The notes under the pieces were generated by a model. The model worked only from the letters and a program-made list of their open reading frames with translations. It was not told where the DNA came from and ran no database searches. Both the position numbers and the translations under genes were made by a program. This document shows positions 32,898 to 42,720 of a stretch of DNA of 64,000 nt, one piece after another. Position 1 is the stretch's first letter. Each line of letters begins with the position of its first letter. Location of the stretch: the NCBI GenBank assembly GCA_035575925.1, contig DATLXK010000023.1, positions 1 through 64,000 of the forward strand, in the 5' to 3' direction. The DNA is from DASWTL01 sp035575925. GTDB taxonomy: Bacteria; Bacteroidota; Bacteroidia; Sphingobacteriales; Sphingobacteriaceae.

Positions 32898-33650
32898 TTG
32901 TCAGACAGTATTGTCCTTATTCCCACGTACAACGAAAAAGAGAATATTGAAAAAATAATCCGAAAGGTGTTTTCTTTACCTCGTCCGTTCCATGTATTGA
33001 TTATTGATGATGGCTCCCCTGACGGAACAGCGGATATAACTAAGGCTTTGCAAACCGAATTTCATAATAAGTTATTTATTGAAGAGAGAGCAGGAAAACA
33101 GGGATTGGGTACAGCTTACATTCATGGTTTTAAATGGGCGTTATCCCGCTCCTATGAATATATTTTTGAGATGGATGCCGATTTTTCCCATAATCCGGAT
33201 GATCTGATACGTCTACGACAGGCGTGTGTCGATGGTGCCGACCTGGCTATAGGTTCCAGGTATGTAAATGGTGTTAATGTAGTAAATTGGCCCATGAGCA
33301 GGGTACTTATGTCTTACTTTGCTTCAAAGTATGTACAGTTTATTACCGGTATGCCTATTCATGATGCTACGGCAGGCTTTAAATGCTACCGGCGAATTGT
33401 ATTAGAAACTATAAATCTTAAAAAAATTAGTTTTATAGGTTATGCCTTTCAGATAGAAATGAAATTTACTGCGTTGAAACATGGTTTTACCGTAATGGAA
33501 GTACCTATCATTTTTACTGACCGAACAGAAGGTACTTCCAAAATGAGTACCAAAATTTTTAGGGAAGCCTTTCTGGGGGTTATTCAAATGAAGATCGATA
33601 GCCTGTTCAGAAAATATCCTGCTAAAAATAATAGTAATTCTGCCGCCTGA
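32898..33650 (+). CDS. Dolichol-phosphate-mannose-synthase-like glycosyltransferase (GT2)
   Basis: About 250 residues from TTG at 32898-32900. The frame is open back to a TTG at 32853, but that lies inside the terminator hairpin, and family members start close to MSDSIVLIPTYNEKENIE. GT-A motifs: IIDDGSPDGTAD (about 34-45) and EMDADFSHNPDDL, the DxD-type site (about 90). Polyprenyl-monophosphomannose synthases make a lipid-linked sugar for glycoprotein or glycolipid assembly; no C-terminal membrane helix is present. Followed by ruvB. Confidence 0.88.
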   Translation: MSDSIVLIPTYNEKENIEKIIRKVFSLPRPFHVLIIDDGSPDGTADITKALQTEFHNKLFIEERAGKQGLGTAYIHGFKWALSRSYEYIFEMDADFSHNPDDLIRLRQACVDGADLAIGSRYVNGVNVVNWPMSRVLMSYFASKYVQFITGMPIHDATAGFKCYRRIVLETINLKKISFIGYAFQIEMKFTALKHGFTVMEVPIIFTDRTEGTSKMSTKIFREAFLGVIQMKIDSLFRKYPAKNNSNSAA

Positions 33651-33677
33651 TTATACAGTAATTTGTACCTTAGCAAC

Positions 33678-34703
33678 ATGCTGAACGAAAATTTAGATCC
33701 CAGTCCTGATAATCTTTCTTCATCTGAGCGGGAAGTTGAAAAAGTGCTCAGGCCTCAGGTTTTTGAAGATTTTACCGGTCAGCAAAAAATCCTTTCGAAC
33801 CTGAGGATATTTGTACAGGCAGCAAAGCTGAGAGGAGAAGCATTAGATCATGTTTTATTACACGGCCCTCCAGGTCTGGGCAAAACCACTCTTTCTAATA
33901 TTATTGCCAATGAGATGGGAGTAAATATCCGGATAACTTCAGGACCGGTGCTTGATAAGCCGGGCGATCTTGCCGGATTACTTACCAACCTGGAAACGGG
34001 AGATATTCTTTTTATTGATGAAATCCATCGGTTAAGCCCCCTTGTTGAGGAATACCTTTACTCGGCTATGGAAGATTTTAAAATAGATATTATGCTTGAA
34101 ACGGGCCCAAACGCCCGTTCGGTGCAGATTTCTTTAAATCCGTTTACGCTGATAGGTGCTACTACCCGATCAGGTTTACTTACATCTCCGTTAAGGGCAA
34201 GGTTTGGTATCAACAGCCGCTTAGAATATTATGACGCTAAATTACTTACTACCATTGTTTTACGTTCAGCCTCTATTTTAAATACCCCTATAAGTGATGA
34301 AGGAGCCTTTGAAATTGCAAGACGCAGCCGTGGAACTCCGCGTATTGCAAATGCATTATTAAGACGTACACGTGATTTTGCGCAGATTAAAGGAGATGGC
34401 ACTATTGATACCGGGATTGCCAAATTTGCTTTGAACGCTTTGAACGTTGATGAACATGGCCTGGATGAGATGGATAACAAAATCCTAATAACCATTATTG
34501 ATAAATTTAAAGGCGGCCCTGTTGGATTAAAAACTATCTCAACAGCTGTGGGTGAAGATGAAGGAACGATCGAGGAAGTTTATGAACCTTTCTTAATACA
34601 AGAAGGCTACCTCATGCGTACTTCCCGCGGAAGGGAATGTACAGAGATAGCCTACAAACATCTTGGCCGGTTAAAAACCGGCGGAACAGGAAGCCTTTTT
34701 TAA
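33678..34703 (+). CDS. ruvB: Holliday junction branch-migration helicase RuvB
   Basis: 341 residues from the ATG at 33678. Walker A HGPPGLGKTT (about 59-68), Walker B ILFIDEIHRL, sensor I ATTRSGLL and the RuvB-specific C-terminal winged helix (GEDEGTIEEVYEPFLIQ) are all present. The hexameric motor works with RuvA at four-way junctions. The last 4 bp overlap the end of the convergent L,D-transpeptidase gene. Neither ruvA nor ruvC is in the window. Confidence 0.97.
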   Translation: MLNENLDPSPDNLSSSEREVEKVLRPQVFEDFTGQQKILSNLRIFVQAAKLRGEALDHVLLHGPPGLGKTTLSNIIANEMGVNIRITSGPVLDKPGDLAGLLTNLETGDILFIDEIHRLSPLVEEYLYSAMEDFKIDIMLETGPNARSVQISLNPFTLIGATTRSGLLTSPLRARFGINSRLEYYDAKLLTTIVLRSASILNTPISDEGAFEIARRSRGTPRIANALLRRTRDFAQIKGDGTIDTGIAKFALNALNVDEHGLDEMDNKILITIIDKFKGGPVGLKTISTAVGEDEGTIEEVYEPFLIQEGYLMRTSRGRECTEIAYKHLGRLKTGGTGSLF

Positions 34704-36415
34704 AGCTTACTGAAATATTGTTGTTTTAAAGTTTTATCGTGCCCGTATAAATCTTCCCGGAAAGAAGCGTTTCCACTTGCATCAGCCCAGGCAGTAAAAT
34801 ATACCAGATAAACAGGCAGCTTTTCTTTTAAGGTTACATATTTTTCTTTACCTGTACCAACCTGATCCATTATTTTGGATCTGTTCCAGCCACCTGGTTC
34901 ATTCTTAAGCAATATTTCTGCTAGCTCAATGGGCTTTTCAACCCGCACACAACCGTGGCTAAATCCACGCTTCGTCTGACTAAACAATTCATCTCTTGGA
35001 GTGTCATGCAGGTAAATATTATCCACATTCGGGAAAATAAACTTCACATCGCCCAGATCATTTTTGGGGCCAGGCCTTTTTCGAACTACATATCCAAAAT
35101 TATCAGATCCAGCACCAGACCAGTTTACTGAAGATGAGCTTACAACCGTTCCCTTTCTATTAATAACCTCCATATCGTTACGCTCGAGATAACCGCCATC
35201 TGAAACAATTTTTGGAAGAAGTTCCTTCTTTAAAATACTGGGAGGTACATTCCAATATGGAGAAATTACAACATACTCCATTCTGTCACTGAAAATAGGT
35301 GTAGCATTCAATTCTTTTCCTACAATTACCTTCATATTCATAACTTCCTGGCTGTCCTTAAAGAGCTTGAGCTTAAATTCCGGAATATTAACTATAATAT
35401 GGTCAGCCTCGAAGTTTTTAGGTATCCAACGCCATCTTTCCATATTAATAACTATCTGGTTCATTCTCTCTTTAATGGGAATATTCATTAGTCGCACAGT
35501 TTCAGCACCAATATTTCCATCAGGCGTTAAGCCATTCTGAGATTGAAAAGCCTTTACAGCTGTTACCAATTGAGCATCATAAATGATATTACCTTTTCCG
35601 GTTGAATCTGCAGGTGCCGGAGCATTAATTCCTAATCTTTTACGTAACAACGGCACAGCCGAAGATGATTCCCCAGCTTTTAATTTTGTTGCAGGTATCG
35701 TTGGCCATCCGCCTTTTGCTTCTACAGCCCGATATTTTGCTAAGGCTGCTTTTAAATTACTGTACTCCGGATGAAGTGGTTTAAACTCGGCGTACGGATA
35801 TTTACTTTCACGATCGCCAAGCACGGTTAACAAGGCCTTATGTAATTTAATCCTGTTGCGTTTAACGTCCCAGTCTATTCCTTTGTTTTCTTTAGGAATT
35901 ACAAGACCCCTGTAATAATCGGATGCCCAGTTAAAGTAAGTACCTGAAAGTGCTAAGTCAATTTCTTTTTCTAAGGATGAACGTTGTGCCGTATCTTTTT
36001 TAACCTTTTCCAAATCAGCAAAAAGCTTAGTAAAATCTTTAGTCTGATAATCTTTAGGGTTAAGTCCTTCTTCACCGGCCTTTTTTATCACTTCAAGCAT
36101 TGCCTGTGCCTGTGGTACAAGTTCATGATTTTTAAACCATCCTAAGGTAAAGCTTCGCTCCTTATAAAATTCTTTTGCCCAATCCACCTGGTCTTTAAAA
36201 GCAGGCTCTTTTGCCATATACTGTACAATGTACACACTGTCTAATTTAGGCTGAGAACCGGAGGTAACCTTACTACCAATACCTGTACTGCTACCGCTGT
36301 TATTATTACACGCTACAGCAAAAATACAGTTGAGGCTTATTAAAAATAACAGCAAAAACTGCAGGGCACTAAAATTGGGGGATAATTTTCTAAAACCCGG
36401 GTTTGTTTTTTTCAT
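34700..36415 (-). CDS. L,D-transpeptidase, YcbB-like lipoprotein
   Basis: 571 residues. Hydrophobic leader (about 18-36) with lipobox FAVAC; a helical domain (60-230); a peptidoglycan-binding motif around VKAFQSQNGLTPDGNIGAETVR (about 285); then the YkuD catalytic domain ending SHGCVRVEKPIELA with Cys489 as nucleophile and the preceding H of SHG. It makes 3-3 cross-links or attaches proteins in the cell wall. Long length and N-terminal domain place it with YcbB rather than small YkuD enzymes. Confidence 0.92.
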   Translation of the reverse strand: MKKTNPGFRKLSPNFSALQFLLLFLISLNCIFAVACNNNSGSSTGIGSKVTSGSQPKLDSVYIVQYMAKEPAFKDQVDWAKEFYKERSFTLGWFKNHELVPQAQAMLEVIKKAGEEGLNPKDYQTKDFTKLFADLEKVKKDTAQRSSLEKEIDLALSGTYFNWASDYYRGLVIPKENKGIDWDVKRNRIKLHKALLTVLGDRESKYPYAEFKPLHPEYSNLKAALAKYRAVEAKGGWPTIPATKLKAGESSSAVPLLRKRLGINAPAPADSTGKGNIIYDAQLVTAVKAFQSQNGLTPDGNIGAETVRLMNIPIKERMNQIVINMERWRWIPKNFEADHIIVNIPEFKLKLFKDSQEVMNMKVIVGKELNATPIFSDRMEYVVISPYWNVPPSILKKELLPKIVSDGGYLERNDMEVINRKGTVVSSSSVNWSGAGSDNFGYVVRKRPGPKNDLGDVKFIFPNVDNIYLHDTPRDELFSQTKRGFSHGCVRVEKPIELAEILLKNEPGGWNRSKIMDQVGTGKEKYVTLKEKLPVYLVYFTAWADASGNASFREDLYGHDKTLKQQYFSKL

Positions 36416-36522
36416 ACTGACAAGTTATGTTATATAGCAAGTTAAACCAATTACCCGGCCATAAGTTTGAATGAGTATACAACGAGTAAAACACTTAAGC
36501 TTATATAGGTAATGCAAAAAAA

Positions 36523-37992
36523 TTAACGGGTATAATTTGGTGCTTCTTTAGTTATGGTAATATCATGCGGATGACTTTCTTTCATACCTGCAGAAGTGAT
36601 TTTAACAAATCTGGCGTTTTGCAAGTCACCAATTGTGGCGGCTCCGCAATAGCCCATACTTGCTTTCAACCCGCCAACATACTGGTACATTACTTCTGCA
36701 AGCGTACCCTTAAAGGGGACGCGGCCCACTATTCCTTCAGGTACCAGTTTTTTGATATCATCCTCTACATCCTGAAAGTAGCGATCTTTTGAACCCGATT
36801 CCATAGCCTCAATTGATCCCATACCACGGTAAGATTTAAATTTACGGCCTTCGTAGATAATGGTTTCACCAGGCGATTCTTCAACGCCGGCAAAAAGAGA
36901 TCCCGCCATAATTGAGCTTGCACCCGCTGCAATAGCTTTTGAAATATCGCCGGTATGTTTAATTCCCCCATCGGCAATTACCGGAACATCACGTCCACGT
37001 AATGCTTTGGCACATTCATAGACTGCATATAACTGTGGCACTCCGACTCCGGCAATAATTCGTGTGGTGCAAATAGATCCTGGCCCTATACCTACTTTAA
37101 CTGCGTCGGCACCGGCATCAGCAAGTGCCCTGGCTGCATCACCGGTAGCTATATTACCTACGATAACCTGGAGATCAGGGTACTTTGATTTTACTTGTTT
37201 CAACATTTCAATCACCCCTTTTGAATGACCATGAGCAGTATCAATAGTAATTACATCTACTTCTGCCTTAACCAATGCATCTACCCTTTCCATGGTATCG
37301 GCTGTTACACCTACTGCCGCTCCTACGCGCAGCCGTCCCCGTTCATCCTTACATGCTAAAGGAAAGTTTTTAACCTTCTGGATATCTTTAAAGGTGATAA
37401 GGCCAATTAACTTACCGTTGTGATCAACTACAGGAAGCTTCTCTATCTTTTTATCCTGAAGAATTTCTTCAGCCTCCAGCAATGTAGTGCCTGACGCAGC
37501 GGTCACCAGATTATCTTTTGTCATTACCTCCCGCACAGGTTTGTTCATATTTTTTTGAAACCGCAAATCGCGGTTAGTAATAATCCCTACCAATTTATTT
37601 TCAACGTTAATAACGGGGATGCCGCCAATGCTGAATTCTTTCATGATCTTAAACGCATCCAGAACTGTAGAATCTTCATTTAACGTAACGGGATCCTGTA
37701 TTATTCCGCTTTCAGAGCGTTTTACTTTACGTACTTCATCAGCTTGTTTTTGAATACTCATATTCTTATGAAGCATACCAATTCCTCCGGCCTGTGCCAT
37801 GGCAATTGCCAGCTCAGATTCCGTAACCGTATCCATAGCTGCAGATACTACAGGCACATTTAAATGGATTTTTTTGGTTAAAAGAGTACGTGTATCAACA
37901 TCTCGTGGAAGAACTTCGGAATAAGCCGGAATTAGAAGAACGTCGTCATATGTAAGGCCTTCTGAGACGAATTTTTCGGGATCAAGGTGCAT
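36523..37992 (-). CDS. guaB: IMP dehydrogenase
   Basis: 489 residues: a TIM barrel interrupted by a CBS pair (about residues 93-205). Catalytic loop GPGSICTTRIIAGVG, IMP-binding DGGIKHTGDISKAIAAGA and flap YRGMGS are present. It oxidises IMP to XMP, the committed step to GMP. A perfect 9-bp hairpin touches the start codon (see separate entry), suggesting control at the promoter or leader. Confidence 0.97.
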   Translation of the reverse strand: MHLDPEKFVSEGLTYDDVLLIPAYSEVLPRDVDTRTLLTKKIHLNVPVVSAAMDTVTESELAIAMAQAGGIGMLHKNMSIQKQADEVRKVKRSESGIIQDPVTLNEDSTVLDAFKIMKEFSIGGIPVINVENKLVGIITNRDLRFQKNMNKPVREVMTKDNLVTAASGTTLLEAEEILQDKKIEKLPVVDHNGKLIGLITFKDIQKVKNFPLACKDERGRLRVGAAVGVTADTMERVDALVKAEVDVITIDTAHGHSKGVIEMLKQVKSKYPDLQVIVGNIATGDAARALADAGADAVKVGIGPGSICTTRIIAGVGVPQLYAVYECAKALRGRDVPVIADGGIKHTGDISKAIAAGASSIMAGSLFAGVEESPGETIIYEGRKFKSYRGMGSIEAMESGSKDRYFQDVEDDIKKLVPEGIVGRVPFKGTLAEVMYQYVGGLKASMGYCGAATIGDLQNARFVKITSAGMKESHPHDITITKEAPNYTR

Positions 37993-38016
37993 GGCAAATA
38001 TGGGGTTATATTTGCC
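37993..38016 (-). promoter_or_regulatory. Perfect inverted repeat abutting the guaB start codon
   Basis: GGCAAATAT-N6-ATATTTGCC begins directly next to the ATG complement at 37990-37992. On the minus strand TATCTTTA (plus 38020-38027) could be a -7 box, so the leader RNA might be little more than this hairpin. Confidence 0.55.
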
Positions 38017-38061
38017 GGATAAAGATAAGAATTTTAACTAAAGAATTATTAATATAAGAAA

Positions 38062-39339
38062 TCACTTCCTGCCTACTATAACTTTTTCAAAATCTTCTGT
38101 ATTAAAATAGCGGTTTGCAAGCTGCATTATTTGTTCTGCACTAATGGTTTTAACAGTATGGATATATCGCTCATAATAATCATATCCTAATCCATAGAAA
38201 AAGATATTTTTAAATTTATCGGCATGTGAAAACGCATTCTCAAGGCTGCCAAGCAGGGAGCCAAGCATATAATTTCTTACCAATACCAATTCATCGTCTG
38301 GTACTGGTTGTGTTTTAAGAATTAAAACCTCCTTATTAATTTCATCTATCGCTTTACTGCAAACTTCAGCTCCTACTTCTGAAGCGATAAAGAAATATCC
38401 GGCATTTTTTAAAGAAACAATCGCAGATCCTATTCCATAGGTATATCCTTTATCTTCCCGGATATTTGCCATTAACCGTGATCCGAAATATCCGCCTAAA
38501 ACAGTGTTTAAAACCTGCAAACCAGGGAAATCCGGATGTTTCCTGTTAATGGTTTTACGCCCGATACGGATGGCAGATTGCAGGGCTTCCGGCTTTTCAG
38601 TATAATGTTCAGAACCTATACTATTGCTCGGAAAAGAAAACATGTTTTCAATTGTTGTTGATATGGGAACCGGATCATTACCGAACAGGTCATTCAATAT
38701 TTTAATGGTTTCGGATGTCACTTTACCTGATACTACAATAGTGCAATTAGACAGTTGATATGCATTTTTAAAATACTCAACCAACTGCTTTTGGGTCAGT
38801 TTATCATAGGTTTCTGCCGTGGTATTAAAACCGTATAACGAATCACCAAATAATACGTTACTAAAAGTCTTCCGGCTTAAAAAGTCATTCTTTTCCAGGT
38901 TTACCGTTAAACTTTGCTTCTGGTTACGTATAAAAGTATCCAGTTCGTCCTGTGGAAAAATAGAATCTGTAATAATTGCCTTAATTACCGGCAATGTGAC
39001 TTTTAAATGCTTGGTTAATGAATAAAGTGTTACCGAAGAATGATCGTACGTATAATCCGTTTGTAAAAAAGCTCCATAATAATCTATTTTATCAGCTATC
39101 TGCGTAGCTGTGAGTTCACTGGTACCGTCAGTCAGCATGGAATTTACAGTGTAGGCCTGCAACGGTTTTGACGGATTCCAGTTAACATTATTAAAAATAA
39201 ACTCCACTCTTACCAAATCCTGATCTCCAGCATCAACAACATGCAAATGGATTCCATTATCTAAAGTGAAGTTTTTAGCCGGTAGAAATTCAATATTTTT
39301 AACCTGTTTAAACGCAGGGGCCAAAATTCTGTTTAACAT
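38062..39339 (-). CDS. M16-family peptidase homologue lacking the zinc motif
   Basis: 425 residues with the M16 fold: the opening FTLDNGIHLHVVDAGDQDLVRVEFIF aligns with pitrilysin-type domains, but the HxxEH zinc site expected near residue 60-65 is absent. The C-terminal domain keeps the substrate-binding motif DKGYTYGIGSAI. This is the pattern of the non-catalytic partner in two-subunit M16B proteases. It begins 1 bp after the active partner ends, so the two probably form a heterodimer. Confidence 0.9.
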   Translation of the reverse strand: MLNRILAPAFKQVKNIEFLPAKNFTLDNGIHLHVVDAGDQDLVRVEFIFNNVNWNPSKPLQAYTVNSMLTDGTSELTATQIADKIDYYGAFLQTDYTYDHSSVTLYSLTKHLKVTLPVIKAIITDSIFPQDELDTFIRNQKQSLTVNLEKNDFLSRKTFSNVLFGDSLYGFNTTAETYDKLTQKQLVEYFKNAYQLSNCTIVVSGKVTSETIKILNDLFGNDPVPISTTIENMFSFPSNSIGSEHYTEKPEALQSAIRIGRKTINRKHPDFPGLQVLNTVLGGYFGSRLMANIREDKGYTYGIGSAIVSLKNAGYFFIASEVGAEVCSKAIDEINKEVLILKTQPVPDDELVLVRNYMLGSLLGSLENAFSHADKFKNIFFYGLGYDYYERYIHTVKTISAEQIMQLANRYFNTEDFEKVIVGRK

Positions 39340-39340
39340 A

Positions 39341-40576
39341 TTAATTCGCTAAATAATAAAGTACAGAAGCATTTTCTTTCTTAAATATTCGGTTAGCCTG
39401 TTCCAGAATATTTTCGGCATTTACATCAAAGTATCGTTGAGTCTCATGATTCAATCGATCTGCATCACCTAATAGTTCGAAATAAGCAAGGTTCATTGCC
39501 TTATCTAACAAGCTCATTTCTGCAAACACCATAGTTGATTCAATCTTATTTTTAACCTTTAAAAGCTCTTCCGGCTGAACGGGTACCGCTTTTATCTCTT
39601 CAAGCTCGCGCCAAATGGCAGCTTCTGCTTCCTGTAATGATATACCCGCTGCCGGTTTACCCTCAACAACAAATAGTCCCGGATCCAGGCTTGCCGTTAA
39701 ATAGGCATTAATTTCACTAAATAACCTTTTATCCTTGATTAGGTTGCGAAACAGTCTGGATGAGTTTCCTCGGGACATAATATCAGATATAAGATCGCAG
39801 GCGTAATACCCCTCATCTGTACGGGCCGGCATATGAAAGGTCATATAAAGTGCATCCAATGGCACCTGACCTTTAACTTCTTGTCTTCGTTCTTCGGTCT
39901 GCACAGGTTCCACAGGAAGATTGCGGGTTGGCTTAGAACCTGATGGTATTGGAGCAAACCACTTTTCAGCAAGTTGCTTAACTTCATCAGTTTTAACATC
40001 ACCAGCTATAACCAGTACAGCATTTTCCGGATTATAAAACTTGTTAAAAAAAGATTTAACATCTTCTATGCCCGCGTTTTCAATGTGTTCCAGCTTTTCA
40101 CCAATTGTTGCCCATCTGTAAGAATGGTTTTTATATGCCAAAGGGCGTAAACGAAGCCACACATCGCCATAGGGCTGATTTAAATATCGCTGCTTAAATT
40201 CTTCGCATACCACACTCTGCTGTACTTCCAGGCTCTTCTCAGAAAAAGCCAGGCTAAGCATTCTATCGCTTTCAAGCCAGAAAGCAGTTTCTAAATTCAC
40301 AGCCGGTACTTGTATGTAGTAATTTGTAATATCATTACTGGTAAAGGCATTATTTTCTCCTCCTACACGTTGCAATGGCTCATCATAGGAAGGAATATTT
40401 ATTGATCCACCAAACATTAAATGCTCAAACAAGTGTGCGAAGCCGGTTTTTCCAGGTTCTTCATCACGGGCACCTACATCATATAAAATATTTACAACAG
40501 CCATCGGCGTAGTAGGATCTTCATGTACTATTACCTTTAAGCCGTTATTTAAAGTAAATCTTTGGAAAGAAACCAT
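39341..40576 (-). CDS. M16-family zinc peptidase, catalytic subunit
   Basis: 411 residues. Zinc motif HLFEH at 48-52 within GFAHLFEHLMFGG; the downstream glutamate ligand lies in the EEFKQRYLN region (about 128). Family members cleave short peptides or imported signal peptides. Upstream, minus-strand TATTTTTG (plus 40610-40617) is a consensus -7 box. It is followed by the inactive homologue. Confidence 0.93.
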   Translation of the reverse strand: MVSFQRFTLNNGLKVIVHEDPTTPMAVVNILYDVGARDEEPGKTGFAHLFEHLMFGGSINIPSYDEPLQRVGGENNAFTSNDITNYYIQVPAVNLETAFWLESDRMLSLAFSEKSLEVQQSVVCEEFKQRYLNQPYGDVWLRLRPLAYKNHSYRWATIGEKLEHIENAGIEDVKSFFNKFYNPENAVLVIAGDVKTDEVKQLAEKWFAPIPSGSKPTRNLPVEPVQTEERRQEVKGQVPLDALYMTFHMPARTDEGYYACDLISDIMSRGNSSRLFRNLIKDKRLFSEINAYLTASLDPGLFVVEGKPAAGISLQEAEAAIWRELEEIKAVPVQPEELLKVKNKIESTMVFAEMSLLDKAMNLAYFELLGDADRLNHETQRYFDVNAENILEQANRIFKKENASVLYYLAN

Positions 40577-40683
40577 ATTTTAAGGTTATGCTGCTTCAAA
40601 AACAAAAGGCAAAAATAAGGATTTTGTTCTATCAGTGTTGTGTAAGAATTACATGAGCGATTGGATGCCTGCTACACTCCTCT

Positions 40684-40691
40684 TATATTTG
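40684..40691 (+). promoter_or_regulatory. mqnC promoter (-7 box)
   Basis: TATATTTG at 40684-40691 with TTG at 40661-40663, 20 bases upstream. The start codon is at 40697, so the transcript would be leaderless or nearly so. Confidence 0.6.
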
Positions 40692-40696
40692 TATAA

Positions 40697-41818
40697 ATGA
40701 ATGTTTCAAATCTCTTATCTAAAGCATTACAATTTAACTTCTTAACCGCAGAAGAAGGAGTGTTTTTATTCCGGGAGGCGACAACTACGGATCTTATGTA
40801 TACTGCAGATGAACTGAGAAAAAAGCAGGTTCCTCATGGTTACGTAACCTGGCAGATTGACAGGAACGTAAATACGACCAATGTGTGCATTGCTAACTGT
40901 AAGTTCTGCAATTTTTTTCGGAGACCTGGACATCCAGACAGCTATATTACTGATATTGAAACTTATAAGCAGAAAATAGAAGAAACCTTTAGATTTGGTG
41001 GCGACCAACTTCTTTTACAGGGAGGTCATCATCCTAAATTAGGCTTAAAATTTTATACCGATCTTTTTAAGCAGTTAAAAGGGCTTTACCCTAATCTTAA
41101 ATTACACTGCCTAGGCCCGCCTGAAATTGCGCATGTTTCTAAACTTGAAGAATTAACCCATCTAGAAGTGTTAACCACCTTGAAAGAGGCCGGATTAGAC
41201 TCACTTCCGGGTGCGGGTGCTGAAATATTAAATGATCGGGTTAGACGACTGATATCGAAAGGCAAATGCGGAGGGCAGGAATGGTTGGATGTGATGCGTG
41301 CAGCTCATAAGATAAATTTACCAACATCAGCCACAATGATGTTCGGACATGTGGAAACCCTGGAAGAACGCTTTGAACACCTGGCCTGGATCAGGGAAGT
41401 ACAATCCGAGAAACCTCAAGGCAGTTATGGGTTTACCGCTTTTATTCCGTGGCCGTTCCAGGATGACGGCACTTTGCTGAAAAAAGTTCGGGGTATTACC
41501 AATCAGGTTAGCAGTGATGAATATATAAGAATGATAGCACTAAGCCGCATTATGCTGCCTAATATTAAAAATATTCAAGCATCCTGGTTAACAGTAGGAA
41601 AGTCTGTTGCTCAAATATGCTTATACGCAGGGGCTAATGACTTTGGATCTATTATGCTTGAAGAGAATGTAGTTTCAGCAGCCGGGGCTCCGCATCGTTT
41701 TACCGCTAATGGCATACAGGATTCTATTCGTGAAGCAGGCTTTGAACCCAGGCTACGCAATCAAAAATACGAATTTAGGGAAATGCCTGTTATGGAAGAA
41801 CAGGTTATCGATTATTAA
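40697..41818 (+). CDS. mqnC: Cyclic dehypoxanthinyl futalosine synthase (radical SAM)
   Basis: 373 residues. The radical-SAM cluster motif C-x3-C-x2-C is at Cys64, Cys68 and Cys71 (VCIANCKFCNFF), followed by the GGDQLLLQGGHHP segment typical of MqnC. It cyclises dehypoxanthine futalosine in the futalosine route to menaquinone, so this organism probably uses that route rather than the classical Men pathway. No other mqn gene is in the window. Confidence 0.95.
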   Translation: MNVSNLLSKALQFNFLTAEEGVFLFREATTTDLMYTADELRKKQVPHGYVTWQIDRNVNTTNVCIANCKFCNFFRRPGHPDSYITDIETYKQKIEETFRFGGDQLLLQGGHHPKLGLKFYTDLFKQLKGLYPNLKLHCLGPPEIAHVSKLEELTHLEVLTTLKEAGLDSLPGAGAEILNDRVRRLISKGKCGGQEWLDVMRAAHKINLPTSATMMFGHVETLEERFEHLAWIREVQSEKPQGSYGFTAFIPWPFQDDGTLLKKVRGITNQVSSDEYIRMIALSRIMLPNIKNIQASWLTVGKSVAQICLYAGANDFGSIMLEENVVSAAGAPHRFTANGIQDSIREAGFEPRLRNQKYEFREMPVMEEQVIDY

Positions 41819-41820
41819 AA

Positions 41821-41844
41821 AAGGCCGCCTTTTAGGGCAGCCTT
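41821..41844. terminator. Hairpin between mqnC and the ferritin-like gene
   Basis: AAGGC and GCCTT plus inner GCC and GGC pair with one mismatch; T-rich DNA follows on both strands, fitting a shared terminator for the convergent genes. Confidence 0.7.
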
Positions 41845-41869
41845 CTTAAACTAAATAATCAATATTAAA

Positions 41870-42709
41870 TTAAGATACACCAAAAGGTGCAACTAAAGCC
41901 AAAACTTCAGCTGCTGTTAATGGCTCATCAAATGCTTCAGCAGCTGCTAAAGCACTTACCTGAGTTCCATTAATACCAGTTATGGTAATACCAGCCTGAA
42001 CTACATTATTCTCGCGAACATAATTACCGTTCACTGCTGCAATTCCAGTATCATTACCATTTGCTAAATTTGATGGAAATACTTTATTTCCAGGCGCCTG
42101 ACCAGTTACTGCACGCATATACCTGATTTTTGCAGCATGACGTGCTTCTACAGCATGAATACCCAAAGCTGCGGTTAAGAAAACCTTTTGGCCAAGCAGT
42201 TCACCTGCGCGTCCTTTGTAAGCTCTTACGCCTGTATCTTCTAAAACCTGAGCCACTGCAAGGAATGTTGCATAACTGGTAAATACAGTTGGAAAAGTAC
42301 CTTTTGCTGTAAAATCATAAGAAGCTTTTGCAGCTACAGGAGTTTGCCCTATGGATTTAAGAACATTCTGTAAAAAAGTAACATGCAGCTTCTCACTATC
42401 ACGAATGATTTGGATAGCCGTTTTATCAGCACCTGCAGGTATCGGAGCCTTGTCAAACCCATCTATATAAAACTTTGCTTCAAAATGCTCCAGTGTTAAT
42501 GCGTACTGTAGTACATTTGCAACAGCCGGAGGAACAGTTTGACCGTACGCTTTTTTAAACATAGATCCTAAAGCTAAAGGCATTGCTGCCAAAGCTACTT
42601 TTGAGCCCATTGAGAAAAAATCCTTCATGGCTTTTCTGCGCGGACTTAAACGCTCGTAAACGTCTCCGTCTACTTTTTCTATTTCGTCTAATATATTTAC
42701 AATATTCAT
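41870..42709 (-). CDS. Ferritin-like domain protein (PF13668 type), second of a pair
   Basis: 279 residues. A basic patch SPRRKAMKDFF followed by a hydrophobic stretch (about 34-50) looks like a weak Tat or Sec signal. The ferritin-like four-helix domain (about 60-210) has spaced Glu/His: LEHFEAKFYIDG, SEKLHVTFL, and AVEARHAAKIRYM. These residues could bind a di-metal site. Function unknown; pairs of such proteins are common in Bacteroidetes. It follows its paralogue by 11 bp. Confidence 0.85.
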   Translation of the reverse strand: MNIVNILDEIEKVDGDVYERLSPRRKAMKDFFSMGSKVALAAMPLALGSMFKKAYGQTVPPAVANVLQYALTLEHFEAKFYIDGFDKAPIPAGADKTAIQIIRDSEKLHVTFLQNVLKSIGQTPVAAKASYDFTAKGTFPTVFTSYATFLAVAQVLEDTGVRAYKGRAGELLGQKVFLTAALGIHAVEARHAAKIRYMRAVTGQAPGNKVFPSNLANGNDTGIAAVNGNYVRENNVVQAGITITGINGTQVSALAAAEAFDEPLTAAEVLALVAPFGVS

Positions 42710-42720
42710 GATTTTAATAT

